From: Ampelocalamus luodianensis
Taxonomy: Eukaryota > Streptophyta > Magnoliopsida > Poales > Poaceae
NCBI GenBank assembly: GCA_036346255.1
Contig: CM070622.1
Location: forward strand, 22,036,751-22,100,750
Reading direction: 5' to 3'
DNA length: 64,000 bases
The notes under the pieces are model-generated. The model did no database searches. It was not told where the DNA came from and was given only the letters and a program-made list of their open reading frames with translations. The first letter of the stretch is position 1, and each line of letters opens with the position of its first letter. This document shows positions 47,993 through 60,414 of this stretch, piece after piece. The position numbers and the translations under genes were made by a program.

Positions 47993-50900
47993 TGTGTATA
48001 CTGCACTAGTCCAAGATCACGCTAGTGCACACAGTGGCAACATCGATGAAATATCATTTTCATATACAAAGATGACTAATAAATAGGAAAATAACAATAA
48101 ATATCAGAGTAAAGACCTTAAGGTCAAAGCTTACAAATAATGCCTCAGAAGGCAAATAGCTCAATGAAGCTGCAGCGGAATGAAACGGAATAACTTCAGT
48201 GAAGCCCATCCATATGCCCACAGGCAATCGGCTGGGGTGCGCGACCTAGTTCTCCTCGATCCTTGAAGTAGACCTTGTTGACTGACGATTCCTCCATTTC
48301 TGCAGGTTTGGGCGCAAGTTTTACAACAAGCGTGTGTACACAATCGTACTCGCAAGTCATACCACAGAATGCAATGTATAGATGCAGGCTTATTCCAAAG
48401 GAAATTGCTTCTGTGGTTATTTTGCAGAAATGTAACATTTGCAATTGAATATGAATAATAGGTTGAAAGCATAATTCAAAACAAATAGACAATATTAATT
48501 TAACATTTATTTTCACAAAGACACATAGCCTAATCAAATTCTTTCACACAGCCATATGACTTAAATCACACAGCTGTCCCTTCCCAATAGTTTTATGAAA
48601 ATCTACCCCTCGTGTGAAATCCCTGAGCATGTCCATGACCGCGGACGTGGCTATTCGAATAGATTGTTTAACACTCTGCAGAGGTTGTACACTTTACCCA
48701 CAAGATGCAATCAACTGGATCAGAGCTAATCACAACAAAACCTTTCAGAAACTTCATCTCAACATTGACACTCCCGACGTGCTTACAAACCGCTATGCCA
48801 ACCCAAACGAAGTGCTTTGGCATAACACACATCGTTGGACAGGGACACGGCGAACCGCCCCGTGATGCGACTACCTTGTCGTACATACCTCCACCCATAG
48901 CCTAACCTACAGCCTGAGTAATCAATGCCAAGAATCCATAACCTACTAAGTTTGGCCCGTCCCATCAGGCATGTGGTCGTACAGTAAGGTTCAGTTCAAT
49001 GGCGCAAAAAGTTAAGTCCTTAATTGACCAAGGCAAGACTTCCATTTTATAACTATGCCACAAAGATTATCATTGACATTCACAAAGTCCACCATATCAC
49101 GCAGTATCCACCACTTGCCTCAGTCTAAATCCTTTCCCACCCTGTTGGTTTTAGTGCAACGCATGCTATCACAAAGTAATAACACATAGCACACACAGTT
49201 TTATCACAAAGTTCTATAATCACTTAGTCAAATTTATAATTGCAACTCAGATGATAATGATGACTCGTTGAATGGCTAAGCAATCTACTCGTACTAACCA
49301 ACCCACGTTGGTAATACCACAACACCAACTAAATATGAACCAGATTAGGGTGACAAAAGATTATGGCATATCAATTAGCCAAGGTCGGTGTAACAAATTG
49401 GACAATAGCTATACCCAAAAGCATTTAAATAAATACTTAAAGTAAATGCAATAATTTGAATCAAAGTAATTTTGAAAACTGGGATTCAATATGATCAAAG
49501 GTATAACTTGCCTTGCTATAGCAATGGTGATCTTATTTTATCTTCAATCCTCTACTTGCTTGATCTGCAGCTCCTTCGGACGATTCCAGGACTTCGACGT
49601 CAAACGAGAAAGAAAGCGCAAAACAAACTAAATTCAAAAAGACAAATCAAATAAACTCCAAATTGAAATTGAATGGTACTGGAAGGTAGATATTGAATTT
49701 AGATGAATTTAGAAACTTGAACGGGTTCAATCGGAATTCGGATGAAGAAGATATGGCTCTCGGAATATTGAAATTCACATGAAATGATGAAAAAGCTCTA
49801 CAGAATATTTTATTCCGAAAATATTAGAAAAGACTGAGTGTATGATAGGTGGGACCGATCAGATTTATGGATTTCTGGAATTAAAATAATTCCAGAAATA
49901 AGGTAGAGAGAGTGACATGTGGGACCAATAAGATAAAAGGATTTTTCAAGAATTAAATTAATTCCCGAAAATAGGATTAGGGGTTGACATGTGGGCCACT
50001 AGTCTATGGACCAGGTCCACAGAGATATGCTAGTCCACGGTGGACCAAGCTCATGAACTAGGTTTGACTAAGGTTGACTGACATACAGGACCCGCATGTA
50101 AGTGAGAGAAATAATAAGAGTTTTTAATTGGAAGGATGACATGTGGGGTCTACATGTAAGTGAGATAGATATTTAGATGTGTGGCTTGGATTGATTGAAT
50201 GGCAAGAAGACCATACATCATGGAGAGAAAAGAATTAACACAGAGAAAGCATGTGTGTTTTGGCGCACATACATACTAACAATGCTTAATGCTTGCATGG
50301 TCCAGAGAAGCATAGAACCAAAGATCAACAGACAACGAACAGAGAAGGTACAGCTCCTCCTGGCATAGTGGTATGAATTTTGGCACTGAGATGGAAAGCA
50401 AGGATTAGAGAAAAGAATTAATAACGGGGATTAACACAAGGGATTAACCATGCCTGACCACACATCATTGATGTGAAAGAAAACAAGAAAGGAATCCAGA
50501 GAAGGAATCGAACTGGGCACTCATGTACTGGACAACAGCATGAATAGTAAACAGAGGGCATGGCCGGTTCTTGCTCATGGCGGTTCCGATGAACGAAGGC
50601 GAACCAGCGTTACCAAAGGGGCAAAACAGAAAGGAAACGACGAGCTGGAGATGATGACGCGGTCCAGACATCAAGATTTTGGTCCATGTGACGGCAGCGA
50701 CGCGAAGAACGCCAACGACGGCGGCCTCACGGGCGCTTACCACTTCGGGCGACAATCTGCAAAAAGGAAGGTGAGCACGGCGTAGAACGCGGCGACGCGA
50801 ACTCAACGGTGGTGGAGTTGAAGGCAGGGGATCAACGGTTGCAGAGTAATTGGCCGAAGAAGGACGACGGGCAAGAGGCGGGAGAACGTCCGATTCTCAA

Positions 50901-51722
50901 CGCACGGTGGATGAAACTTGAATCTACAAGATGCGAAAAATAGGTATTGACGAGGGGCACAAGATGACGCGATCGGATTTTGCAAAAACTCACCGAGGAA
51001 GCGAGGAACGCGATGAACGCGTTTCGGCTTTAGGGCTTGACATGGCCGACGGTGCTCCGTTAATCTTTGGGTGAAGAGGAAGGAACCATGACGTAGAACG
51101 CGACGATGCGAAGCCAACGCCGCAGACGGTTCGACCGGGGGACGTCGGATGAAGGCGCAGGTCGCCGGAGAAGAACTTCGGTTGGAGCTCGGTTTTTTAG
51201 AGATTGCGACGAAAATAGATCGGTTTGGAGGAAACCAAATCAGGAGATTGGAAGATGAGATCAAGATGGATGCGTGGGGCGCAAATGGTTCGCTTTTATA
51301 TGCACCGTGAAGGAAGATATGGAATTCGAAAGATTTCAGTTTGTTGCGTACACGAAATGAGCTCTCTGTTCGGTTCAGGCCGGAAGATGAACAGTACCAC
51401 ACAATTTACTGTAGCACATGGCAGGAGAGAGAAAAAGGCTGATTTTCGGAATTAAAATAAAAGATCGAAAATCAAGGAGATCAAATAAATAGCAAACAAA
51501 TCCGAAAAAATCTCAAAAAATACCCAAAAATTCCTTGAAAGACAAGGAAGCCAAATAACACAAGTTTTTATTTAATTAATGTTTATATTAGTAAAATTAC
51601 ATATTTTTAATTTAAGAAAAATTTCCAATTAAGCTTTATTAATTCAAATAAAATTGGTGAAATTTTCCAGGGATCTAAACTACTCAAAAGATTTTTGAAA
51701 AGCCAAATTTTGGGACGTTACA
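47993..51722. mobile_element. LTR-like block, left end uncertain
   Basis: Ends ttttgggacgttaca at 51722, the same kind of end as the other tgtaacacc LTRs, and contains a caagcgtgtgtacacaatcgtactcgcaag phrase common in Ty3-gypsy LTRs. It begins where the copia LTR breaks off (tgtatactgcactag). No matching target duplication was found, so the left end is probably deleted. No gag or pol seen; open frames such as the minus-strand one at 50803-51402 show no recognisable domain. Confidence 0.5.
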
Positions 51723-52399
51723 TCGGTCCCAGGGCAACCCATTTTGGGCACCCCCACCGGCCACTGCACCACCCCTCGCCACCGGCCACCGCCTTCCCGT
51801 GTGCCTGCTACCTTCCCCTGTCTCTACTCTCTGTGAAATTGCTATCTGTTGTTGCTTTGGCTCAATGACTAAGTGGTCCCACATGTCATTGTCCTCCTTC
51901 ATTCCTTTCTGTTCTCTCTTTGTCCCACTTGCAGGTGGGCCATGGGTGTCATTCACTATTGCTTTGCACTAAAAAATCATAACAGTGACTTCCTTGAATA
52001 TTCCCTCTTTTCCTTTTTCTGAATTTTCTATCATTTAATGTGATTATCAACTTCCGGATGTTCGTTCTCCTTCATACGAACTCCGATCCCTTATGAATTT
52101 TCTATCATTTAATGCTTTCTTCCTCTCGTCTTTTAAACCTGGGAAGATTTGTTGTAGAGTCTATGCTCACCATCTCTTGCCTTGCTTCTGCTTCAGTCGT
52201 GAAAATCGCCGCAACCCTGTTTTGCGCTGCCTCTAGAAGTCATCGCCAACGACGCTCTGGCCACCCATTGCTTTGCTGCCACCACCCAGTAGAATCATCA
52301 TCGCACTAGGGACCCATTTTCCCATACCCGAGCCAAGCCACTGCGCCATTCGCTACCGGCGAGATCGCCGAGCCAGCGTGACACTATACTCTGCTCTCC

Positions 52400-52452
<53 letters not shown>

Positions 52453-53715
52453 ACAGTGGTTTGCACTCGCGTTGCACTCGCGGTTAGGATTAGTTTCGTG
52501 TTAATCATAGTGGTTAAGTGTAACTAGTCACTAACATGTGGGATTGGTAAAAAAGATAACAAAAAATCTAATTTAAACATGTTTTAGTAAATGAGTCAAT
52601 GACATGAGGGACCTACACATTGTTTTCATTAATAAAACATGTTAAATACCTGAGAGACTAACAAGTGGACCTCACCTATCAGAGGGTTAACTCGGGAATA
52701 AAATCAAATAAAGGTTAATCACTCGGTTAAAAATTAATGAGTCTATGACATGTGGGACCACCCACTGTTTTCTTAAATAAAAACATGACTTAAAACTTGA
52801 GAGACAAACATGTAGGGCCCACATGTAAAAAAATGATTTCTAGAAATTATTAAAAATGGAAAAGCCGCTTTCAGTTCAAAGGAATCTTCTCTGTTAAAAA
52901 GCGTAATTTCAAGAAATACGCCATCGACGTCATTCTTAATTTTCAGGTTTTTTCAAATCGAGCAAAATTTAAATGCTAATCAATTTTGTATGTGAACTCC
53001 AAATTAGATGGTTATTTTTTTCTAAATTCATATAAAATCATGCTCTCTTAATATATAAAAATATTTGGATTTTATTTCTGTTGAATTTCTTTTATTATTG
53101 GTAACTCGTTCTCTGTTCTTTCGAATAGACGTCGGAAATGCGAACGAGATATTTGACGATCAAGCACCCTCATTCTCTATTTCGAGCCCGAGATGTAATG
53201 GTGCCGCGCCACCTCCACTTGGGCCCATCGGCCTTTAACCCTATGGGTGTGCGCCACCTCCCGCCGCCACCCTTTGTTGCCCACCTCCTTTTCCGCCACC
53301 CTCTTGTCGTCTTCCTCATATATACTCTTGTGTGCCACACTTTAGGGTTCGGATTTTGTTTAGTTAAAAGTTAGCTACATTGCAACTTCGTACATTCGCT
53401 TGTGTCGATTAGGCCGAAAATAATACCACTTCAGAATCTCATTTTATTGAGTATTTCAATCCTATTTGCAATTTCAGTTTGCTTATTATCTTGTTCTTGC
53501 GTGTTCTTCGATTGCAAGCCGGAATAGACCTTCGTGGTCAGGTCGATCGTGCTTCTAGCAAGGTCGATAACAATCACGGAGTTGGTTCAGCGATTGCGGG
53601 CATATTAGTCATGTGTGATTGGCAGTTGAATCGTGGGAGTCGTCTCCACCAAATCAAAATTATTCTTCTTATCGAAAGATTGGGACACCCATTGTCGCAT
53701 CACTTTATACTTTAC
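51723..53715. repeat. Segmental duplication copy B, left part; no gene
   Basis: 52156-53165 matches 3787-4775 of copy A (including tagagtctatg-tcaccatctcttgc and the repeated acatgtgggac phrases). 51723-52155 and 53186-53715 have no counterpart in copy A within the window. A 20-bp direct repeat gaattttctatcatttaatg occurs near 52020 and 52096. Confidence 0.65.
52403..52450. repeat. (TC)24 microsatellite
   Basis: 48 bases of TC. The matching place in copy A (about 4036-4056) has a much shorter CT run. Confidence 0.95.
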
Positions 53716-53990
53716 AAAATGCCATTCAATTATCTACCACTTCAATAACTATTAATCAATAGCAGTCATACTTCTTAAACTTTAACAACTAACATATATA
53801 AAAATATTTAGATTTGTCACATGGAAATGGTTTTAGTAGATTTTTTTTATTAAAAGTAGTTCAAAAATGTAACACTCAATTCATGGTTTGTATTACATAC
53901 CATATAATGTTTAAAATAATACTACCTATGTTCTTTTTCAGATGTCATTTTAGCTCTCTAAGCAAAGAAAAATGCAATACTTACTACTTG

Positions 53991-56193
53991 TGTAACACCC
54001 CAGCCCGACATGAGCTTGGAATGCTACAAGACAGACCCTAATAATTCTAATCAAGGCAATTTTAGTAAATTTCGGCAGAACCTCCCTTGTAAAGTTAATT
54101 ACACGGAGGTTCCAACATACAGATAATTTATAAATTAACTAAACTATCATCCAGAGACATCAAAAGATAATCAAAGACATGCTAAGTAACTAGCAACCCA
54201 ATGAGGTATAAAGTTCCACTACACATCATTATTACACTTAAACCACTACAAGAGACAAGACATAATAAACCTTTGAGCATCTTGCCCAATTACTAAAAAA
54301 ATTCGATTTGAAGATCATTCAACTCTATTTAGTTCATGTGGCATGTGTATGACTATCAGACTACTTCCCCCCATGCATGTCGTTCTTGGCTCGGGTACCT
54401 AAAACAACAATAAAAGCAAGAGTGAGTCCACAGACTCAGCAAGTACAAAGTAAAAGTTACAACAACAGCATCCATAGATAGAAGTGCAACAATAAAACAT
54501 CTCACATGCAAATGCAATGCTCAAGGATCCTTTCTCTTTATCTTTCTTTGTGCATTTTACCGAAAATGCAAAGTATGCAACCGTCGCCGCATACCCATGC
54601 TTGTGCTCGCAAGCACCGGGACCAATTGCCCATTACTCCGCAAGTAATGGGGACCTCAAGCCCACACTCCACGAGTGTGGGGATCTCGGGCCTGCCACAT
54701 TCATGACGGGGATCTCAAAGGAAGATATACCTGGTCACCACGTGACCAAGCCTCAACATGAACTCAATATGCACATGCTTATCATTTAATCATCATCAAA
54801 TTACCGCAAGACGATAACATCATACGACAATAGAGCATAGACATATTTGAAGAATCCACCAATCTTAAACCAACATCATGCCAACAATCTCACTATGCTA
54901 TCACATATCGAAAAAGCACACAAACATGACCAATCAATCACAACCACGAATCAAACAATGCACTTGCCTTAACCGCGTGAGAATGGAGGACGTGAAGACG
55001 GTGCTGCCTCCGGTACCAATCCCCCACCTAATACATTAAGAATATAAACTAAGACCACAGCAACGAAAAACATAAATTATATGTTTAACACATCAAGTAG
55101 CAGATTGCAACGCGATCCCGACCCCACTTTCCTAAGTACTGAACTGCCCTCTGTAAACAGTCAAGTTCTAAAATTCATATCTTTCCGTACAGTGGTCCAA
55201 ATTAGGTGTTCTTGGACTTCATTGAAAGGTAATCAAATTTACCAACTAAACCTAGTTGGTGAGCCTCCCTGATTCGGCCATCTAAAATCACTTTTAAGCC
55301 GAATAACAAAACATCGATTTCACGTTAGACTTTCTGGACAGAGAACTAAAACTATCATAACTTTCAGCTCTTTTATCCAAATTTCGCGTTCTTGTGCTTC
55401 CCTGAAAGCTACGACAATTATCTACAACTTTCGTCATACTGAGATCCTCTAATTCTCTATTTAACTGATCACAAAGGTCAGATTACTAAAACATGTCCAG
55501 AAACTGACAGGGTTGCAGAACAGCCGCACCATTAAATTCATAACTTTTGCTACAGAGGTCCAAAAATTATGTTCTAGCACTTCATTGAAATCTATTGACG
55601 TCCTCTACAACTTCCTAGGAAACGTCCGAGACTGAATCCGCTCTTAACTATATTAAAACGTCCCTCTAACACGATCTGCCCTTAGGCGACAGAATTACCG
55701 ACGTAGAACAATTAAGTGCTAAAGCATCTAAACGAGGGGAAAACGAGGTTACCCTTGAAGAACCGATTGTCGGGCACGACGTGCACCCACCAGAGAACCC
55801 TCTCCACGAAGATGGTATCCTCCCCTCACCTTCTTCTCCCTTTCTCTTCCTTGGCCGGCAGCACCTGAGGAGGCTTCTCCCTTCCTCCTTCTTTGCCGAT
55901 AGCGAAATCTAGGGGTGAGAGAGCACTGTAGCACAATATGGTATCAGAGCATGGCGGTGTCTCAGTAGCTATGCATCAGAGCAACCCTAGGTTGCCCTCT
56001 CCTCCTTATATGACTAGCTACCCTTCCCCCTTGGGCCTAAATGCTGTGGGCCGGAAGCCCAGAGCCCAGGTTGTCCAAATTATGCATAAAACCCCCTCTA
56101 ATCTCCTGTTAAAACACTTTTCTGATTGGTCCTCCTCTCTAATTTAATTATTCTCTCTCGAATAATTATTCGAATAAATTTTGGGATATTACA
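53991..56193. mobile_element. Solo LTR (2.2 kb), copy-B specific
   Basis: Starts tgtaacaccccagcccg, ends gggatattaca, and is flanked by a perfect 5-bp target duplication acttg (53986-53990, 56194-56198). Copy A has the empty site near 18205-18212, so the insertion is younger than the duplication. It includes an internal tggtatcagagc at 55939-55950, which resembles a primer binding site. Confidence 0.93.
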
Positions 56194-57202
56194 ACTTGAT
56201 CTTGTGATATATTTACCCTTGTTAATGGTAGTCTTACCTTGAACAATACACTACTTAATGCTTCATCTTGTGAGTTGAGTTAGAGTAATGACACCAATAC
56301 CAACCCACTTTTAATAGGGGATATGTGGAAAAACACTACCTAGAAAACCTAAAATGACATCTATTTGAGAACAAAAACAAGTTTCTAAAACAACATCGAA
56401 AAAGAGAATAGAAGGATTGAGTAAGTAAATGAGAATGGATTATGGAGGCAACTAATCAGTAGAAAGAAATGATCATGTGCAACTGGAATACTCCTTTTCT
56501 TCTTACACCCATTCAAAATCTTCACAGGTTCTAATCTTATCCATTTGTAATAATTTAAAAAATATATGCTAGTAGCTATGCAATTTCATATATTCGGAGA
56601 ACCATATCGCACTTTAATTTGCCGATGAAAATATTGTGGTTTTGTCGTATTTGTGTTTATATGATTCTTGCGATAGCTCAAAGATTACACACTACTACAA
56701 AAAGGCTAATACGAGACACCTCATCACGCACGGTTGATCAAACCATCTCAGATTACATGCAATCACGCCGGTTTGGTTTAGAGACCGTCAGTGTTATCGG
56801 CTCGCGCTAAAAACCGTCTGTGAAGAGGTAATATCACAGACAGTTCATGATGAAAACCGTCTGTGAAGTATCACAGGTGGTTCTTAAAGATAACCGTCTG
56901 TGATATTTAGAAATATCATAGATGATTTTCAACAAACAACCATTTGTGATACTTCCCAAACGGTTCTTCATTATAACTGTCTATGATAATATCCCTTCAG
57001 CTCCCCGATGAGTTTCTTCATCGCCGATGCGTGTCTTCATTGCATCAATGCTGCTTTAATGCCGCTTCAGCTCCCCGATGCGTCTCTTCGTCTCACGTGC
57101 GTGCCGAATTTATTCCTTGTTTTATAAAAATAATCATCCGCCATCGAAGATGATCATCATCGATCCCCACATATAAACTCTACTCTTCTAAAGCTAGCAG
57201 AA

Positions 57203-57756
57203 ATGGCTCCTTCTGTTTCCTTGTCGCCGGCATTGATCGCCTACTTGGCCATACTGTACGAGCACCTCTTCGACCGTACATTGGCTGATGCGGCAAAAGG
57301 ACACTTTTGATCAACAGTGTTCTCACTCCTTTGTCCGAGGATTTGCTGGAGCAGGTGGCAGCCACCTTCCGCCGTCTTGACATCCTCCTCTGTCGCATCT
57401 TCCGAGTGATCGCCCACTTTCGGTGAGTTTACCATGTCATTGACGTGGTCCTCCACAACGACGTTGCACGTCTCTAGGAGGCTCACCGTCACTTGGACTG
57501 CTTAATCGAGGCAGCGGGAGATTGAGTTGACCATGCCGAGACCCCTTAAGCAAAGGAAGAGAGCCTATGGGCTCAATTCTTCTTAATTCAACAGGCCGAG
57601 GGTCTTCGGGAAACACTCGAACGGGCGCGTCAGCGGGTGGACATATTTCGGGTTTCGTTCACTCACGATCCGTCCGATGCCGACGTCGCTGCCTATGATG
57701 TTTTGAAGACGGAGATAGAGCCTACCTCTACCACTAGAAAAACTTTGTTTATTTAG
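57203..57756 (+). pseudogene. Unrecognised decayed ORF inside the CACTA element
   Basis: ATG at 57203 (MAPSVSLSPALIAYLAILYE, then HLFDRTLADAAKG), with tataaa at 57172. After one frameshift near 57290-57310 a single frame runs to TAG 57754-57756. It reads PLSEDLLEQVAATFRRLDIL, then CLIEAAGD, then GLRETLERARQRVDIFRVSF, and is broken by stops at about 57421-57423, 57475, 57525 and 57546. Amino-acid usage (amphipathic, Leu/Arg/Glu-rich helices) supports past coding. I do not recognise the family; about 185 codons. Confidence 0.35.
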
Positions 57757-58162
57757 GTTTCTACTTTTTTTTAATATTTGTAAGAAGCGACTAGCCACGC
57801 TGTTTGGCCATGTACATGTAAATTCCAAAATGAAAAAAGTAAATCTAGTTTGGAGGTGATCGAATTACTATATTATATGTCGAACCATATGCAAATAATT
57901 TTCAGCACTATTTAAATGACAAAATTGACATATAAACATGTAATTTCTTCATGTCTTGTAAATGTATACAGGACAGTATATGCTCAAAACATATATAGAA
58001 CTTTGAACAACCATATCACAGACGGTTCCATAATAGAACAGTTAGTGATATGAGACCATATCATAGACGGTTCTATTATGGAACCGTATGTGATAAATAT
58101 CACTGACGATTCCATAATAGAACCATCTGTGAAAACTCTTTATTAGTAGGAGCCACTAGGGT

Positions 58163-58470
58163 TTGCGCCCTAACTCGTCATTCCCTAGCGCCCTTACTCT
58201 TGTTCGTTCCCCTCCCCACCTCGACGCCGCCGCCGCCGCCACCCGAAGCCTCCTCCCCAACCCTGTCGTCGATGCCGTCGATCCAATTGACCTCCTCGCG
58301 ACCAAATCCACCTCGACGCCACCGCCCGAATCTCCCCCCTATGGTGTCGTTGTCCTCTCCCCAGTGCACGTGACCTCTTCGTCCTCTCCCCCCAGTGTGC
58401 GCGACCCCGGCCGACTACTTCTCCACCGACCTCCCCCAGCTACCTCACCACCGACACCGGCGACGTTGAG
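58163..58470 (+). pseudogene. Possible captured first exon in the CACTA element
   Basis: GC-rich open frame (Pro/Ser/Ala/Thr-rich, with a GCC triplet run) ending in cgacgttgag followed by a good donor gtaagac at 58471. An intron-like TA-rich stretch to about 59090 follows. This has the look of a host gene 5' exon picked up by a transposon. No product recognised. Confidence 0.3.
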
Positions 58471-59778
58471 GTAAGACAGATCTATCACCTATTGGTTTGG
58501 GCTGTTGGTATTCATGTGAACCAAGATGCAATATGACTGATGGCTGGCTGGCTGGATGGATGGATCTAGAGGTGGGGAATGGGGTTGTGTTCGGGGTGTG
58601 ACTGTTGGTGCTGCTAGTTTTGGATAGATCCTATTAGGTTGCTTAATGTGTTAATCTGGCACAATCACTGATTTTTGTATGCTTTTGTGTGATTTGTCTG
58701 TACCTAGTACTGGGAGGTATTACAAATTTGTATGCTCTGTTGAACTTCTCAATGATGTTAATAGTCTTATGCTGAAATTAAATTGATAATTAGTTCATAT
58801 TTGAGCTCTAATGAATTGCTAACTGTTGTACACATACAAATTTATACATTCTGATATACAATTGAATTGCTAACTAATGTCACAAATGCAATTGGATGTG
58901 ATATTGTGTATAGATTGTGTGTCTTTTAAATGACTTGAAGGATTCACATGTTTATATGTCAATTATGTCTTTTAAATTTGCTATTTCATTTCAAAACAAG
59001 ACCAAATGAGTTAAAAACTACTACAACACCTCTTCACCTACTTGTGTAACCGTGTTCATGTCGGTCAAGTTCTGCTCCCTTGCATCCCAGGTACGTCCTA
59101 TCATTCCATTCCTGATCTCTTCTCTATAAAGTTTCCAAGAAGTATATATATGAAGTCAGTTTTAAAGGCATAAGCAGCCACTGCTTGGATACTTTATAGA
59201 GAAAAATAATCACAGACAGTTTCAACTACAAACCATCTGTGATACATCAGCTATCACAGATAGTTTTATCTACAAACCTTCTGTGTTATTCAACTATCAC
59301 AGACAGTTCTGAGTTAATAACCGTCCGAAAACCATCTGTGATGACCTCGTGTCATTACTGATCCATAAACTCGACGGCTCACCAAACCATCTTTGATGAC
59401 GTTTTGAACCGCTCGTGAAGATATTTTCAGTAGTAGTGACAGAAAGTCTACTTTGGGATGTCGATGATAAATCTTGATTAAAACCGTATTTAATTTAGTT
59501 TACAAGTGACTTAAGATAAACTTATCAACTTTAAGAGGAATGCATGAGTTAGCCTGTTTTTATCAGTGGAGAAAAACTTTGTCTGGAGCTTGCGAACATA
59601 ATCTTAATACATGTATAGATATATTATTCTCTAGCTAAGCGTAGAATAACTATGTCCGAATTGCACGCTCTGTTTTCCTATTGGCAGATGTAACATAGTA
59701 GCACACATAAGACATGGCAGTAAAATGTGTTACTAAATAGAAGTAAAAGCACGACTATTCAGCATGTATCGCTGTCAT

Positions 59779-60414
59779 CTAACCCTGCGTTGAGACTATC
59801 TTTAGTGTTGTCCTCTTTTGATTCGTCGTCATGAATCGGCTGGCGGTGTGTACCAAACCTTCCACTCCCTCGGCACCCTTCCTCCCCCTCCCCCTGCCAT
59901 TACCACTGCCCTCTTTCCCTCTAGATGAGGAGTTTTTGGGTAGTGTTGGGCAATTTTTACTACTATGACCGGCTTTTCGGCTGAAAATGCTGCACACCCT
60001 CATCATGTTCTTCCCACCGGGGCAGCACTATGCTCTGGTTCCTCATCGGCTCGCTATGCACCCATGGGTCGTGACAGAGGAAGCACAGATGAATTGATCG
60101 ATCGCCGCCCGCTTCATCGGGCTCAACGGTCTCTTCACCACTAGGCTAATGTTGTTGGGTATTATATCAAGTCGCATCCAAAGCGCCTTGAGGACCTCCA
60201 TGGTTCTATCGTATGCAAGACTCGATCTGCACCCTAACCCCACCGCGCCCATAGCCTCTGTCAGTAAGGTGAAGTGCCGATGCATCTCAATCATCCCATT
60301 AGGTCCGACCTGCATGAGGTCTTGTCTGTCGTACGTCATATCCACCCTTGCATTCCTCGTGTACCTACTGAGCACGAGTGGTCGGGATACTCGACCGCAA
60401 GTGGGTGAACACAT
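59779..60414 (-). pseudogene. FAR1-like fragments, copy B
   Basis: 60414-60043 reads IEMHRHFTLLTEAMGAVGLG then SSLAYDRTMEVLKALWMRL, the counterpart of 21778-22206. 60006-59779, out of frame with it, reads CSIFSRKAGHSSKNCP, a degenerate zinc knuckle (first Cys pair spacing altered), then a GRGRGRK tail. The knuckle part is missing from copy A, where about 290 bp are deleted. FAR1-type proteins can carry such a knuckle downstream. Non-functional. Confidence 0.45.

Larger units (their letters stand above)
56690..59438. mobile_element. CACTA element (2.75 kb), copy-B specific
   Basis: Starts cactactacaaaaagg, ends ttttcagtagtagtg, with a 3-bp target duplication aca on both sides (56687-56689, 59439-59441). 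The empty site is in copy A near 18738-18747. cacagacggtt-type arrays occupy 56715-56990 and 59205-59420, and a third array lies in the middle (58010-58135), followed by tttattagtag, so the element may be two CACTA sequences joined. No transposase recognised. Confidence 0.93.

Noticed and set aside
50803..51402. 199-codon minus-strand frame in the LTR-like block
   Set aside because: No recognisable domain, low-complexity composition, inside an LTR-like sequence.
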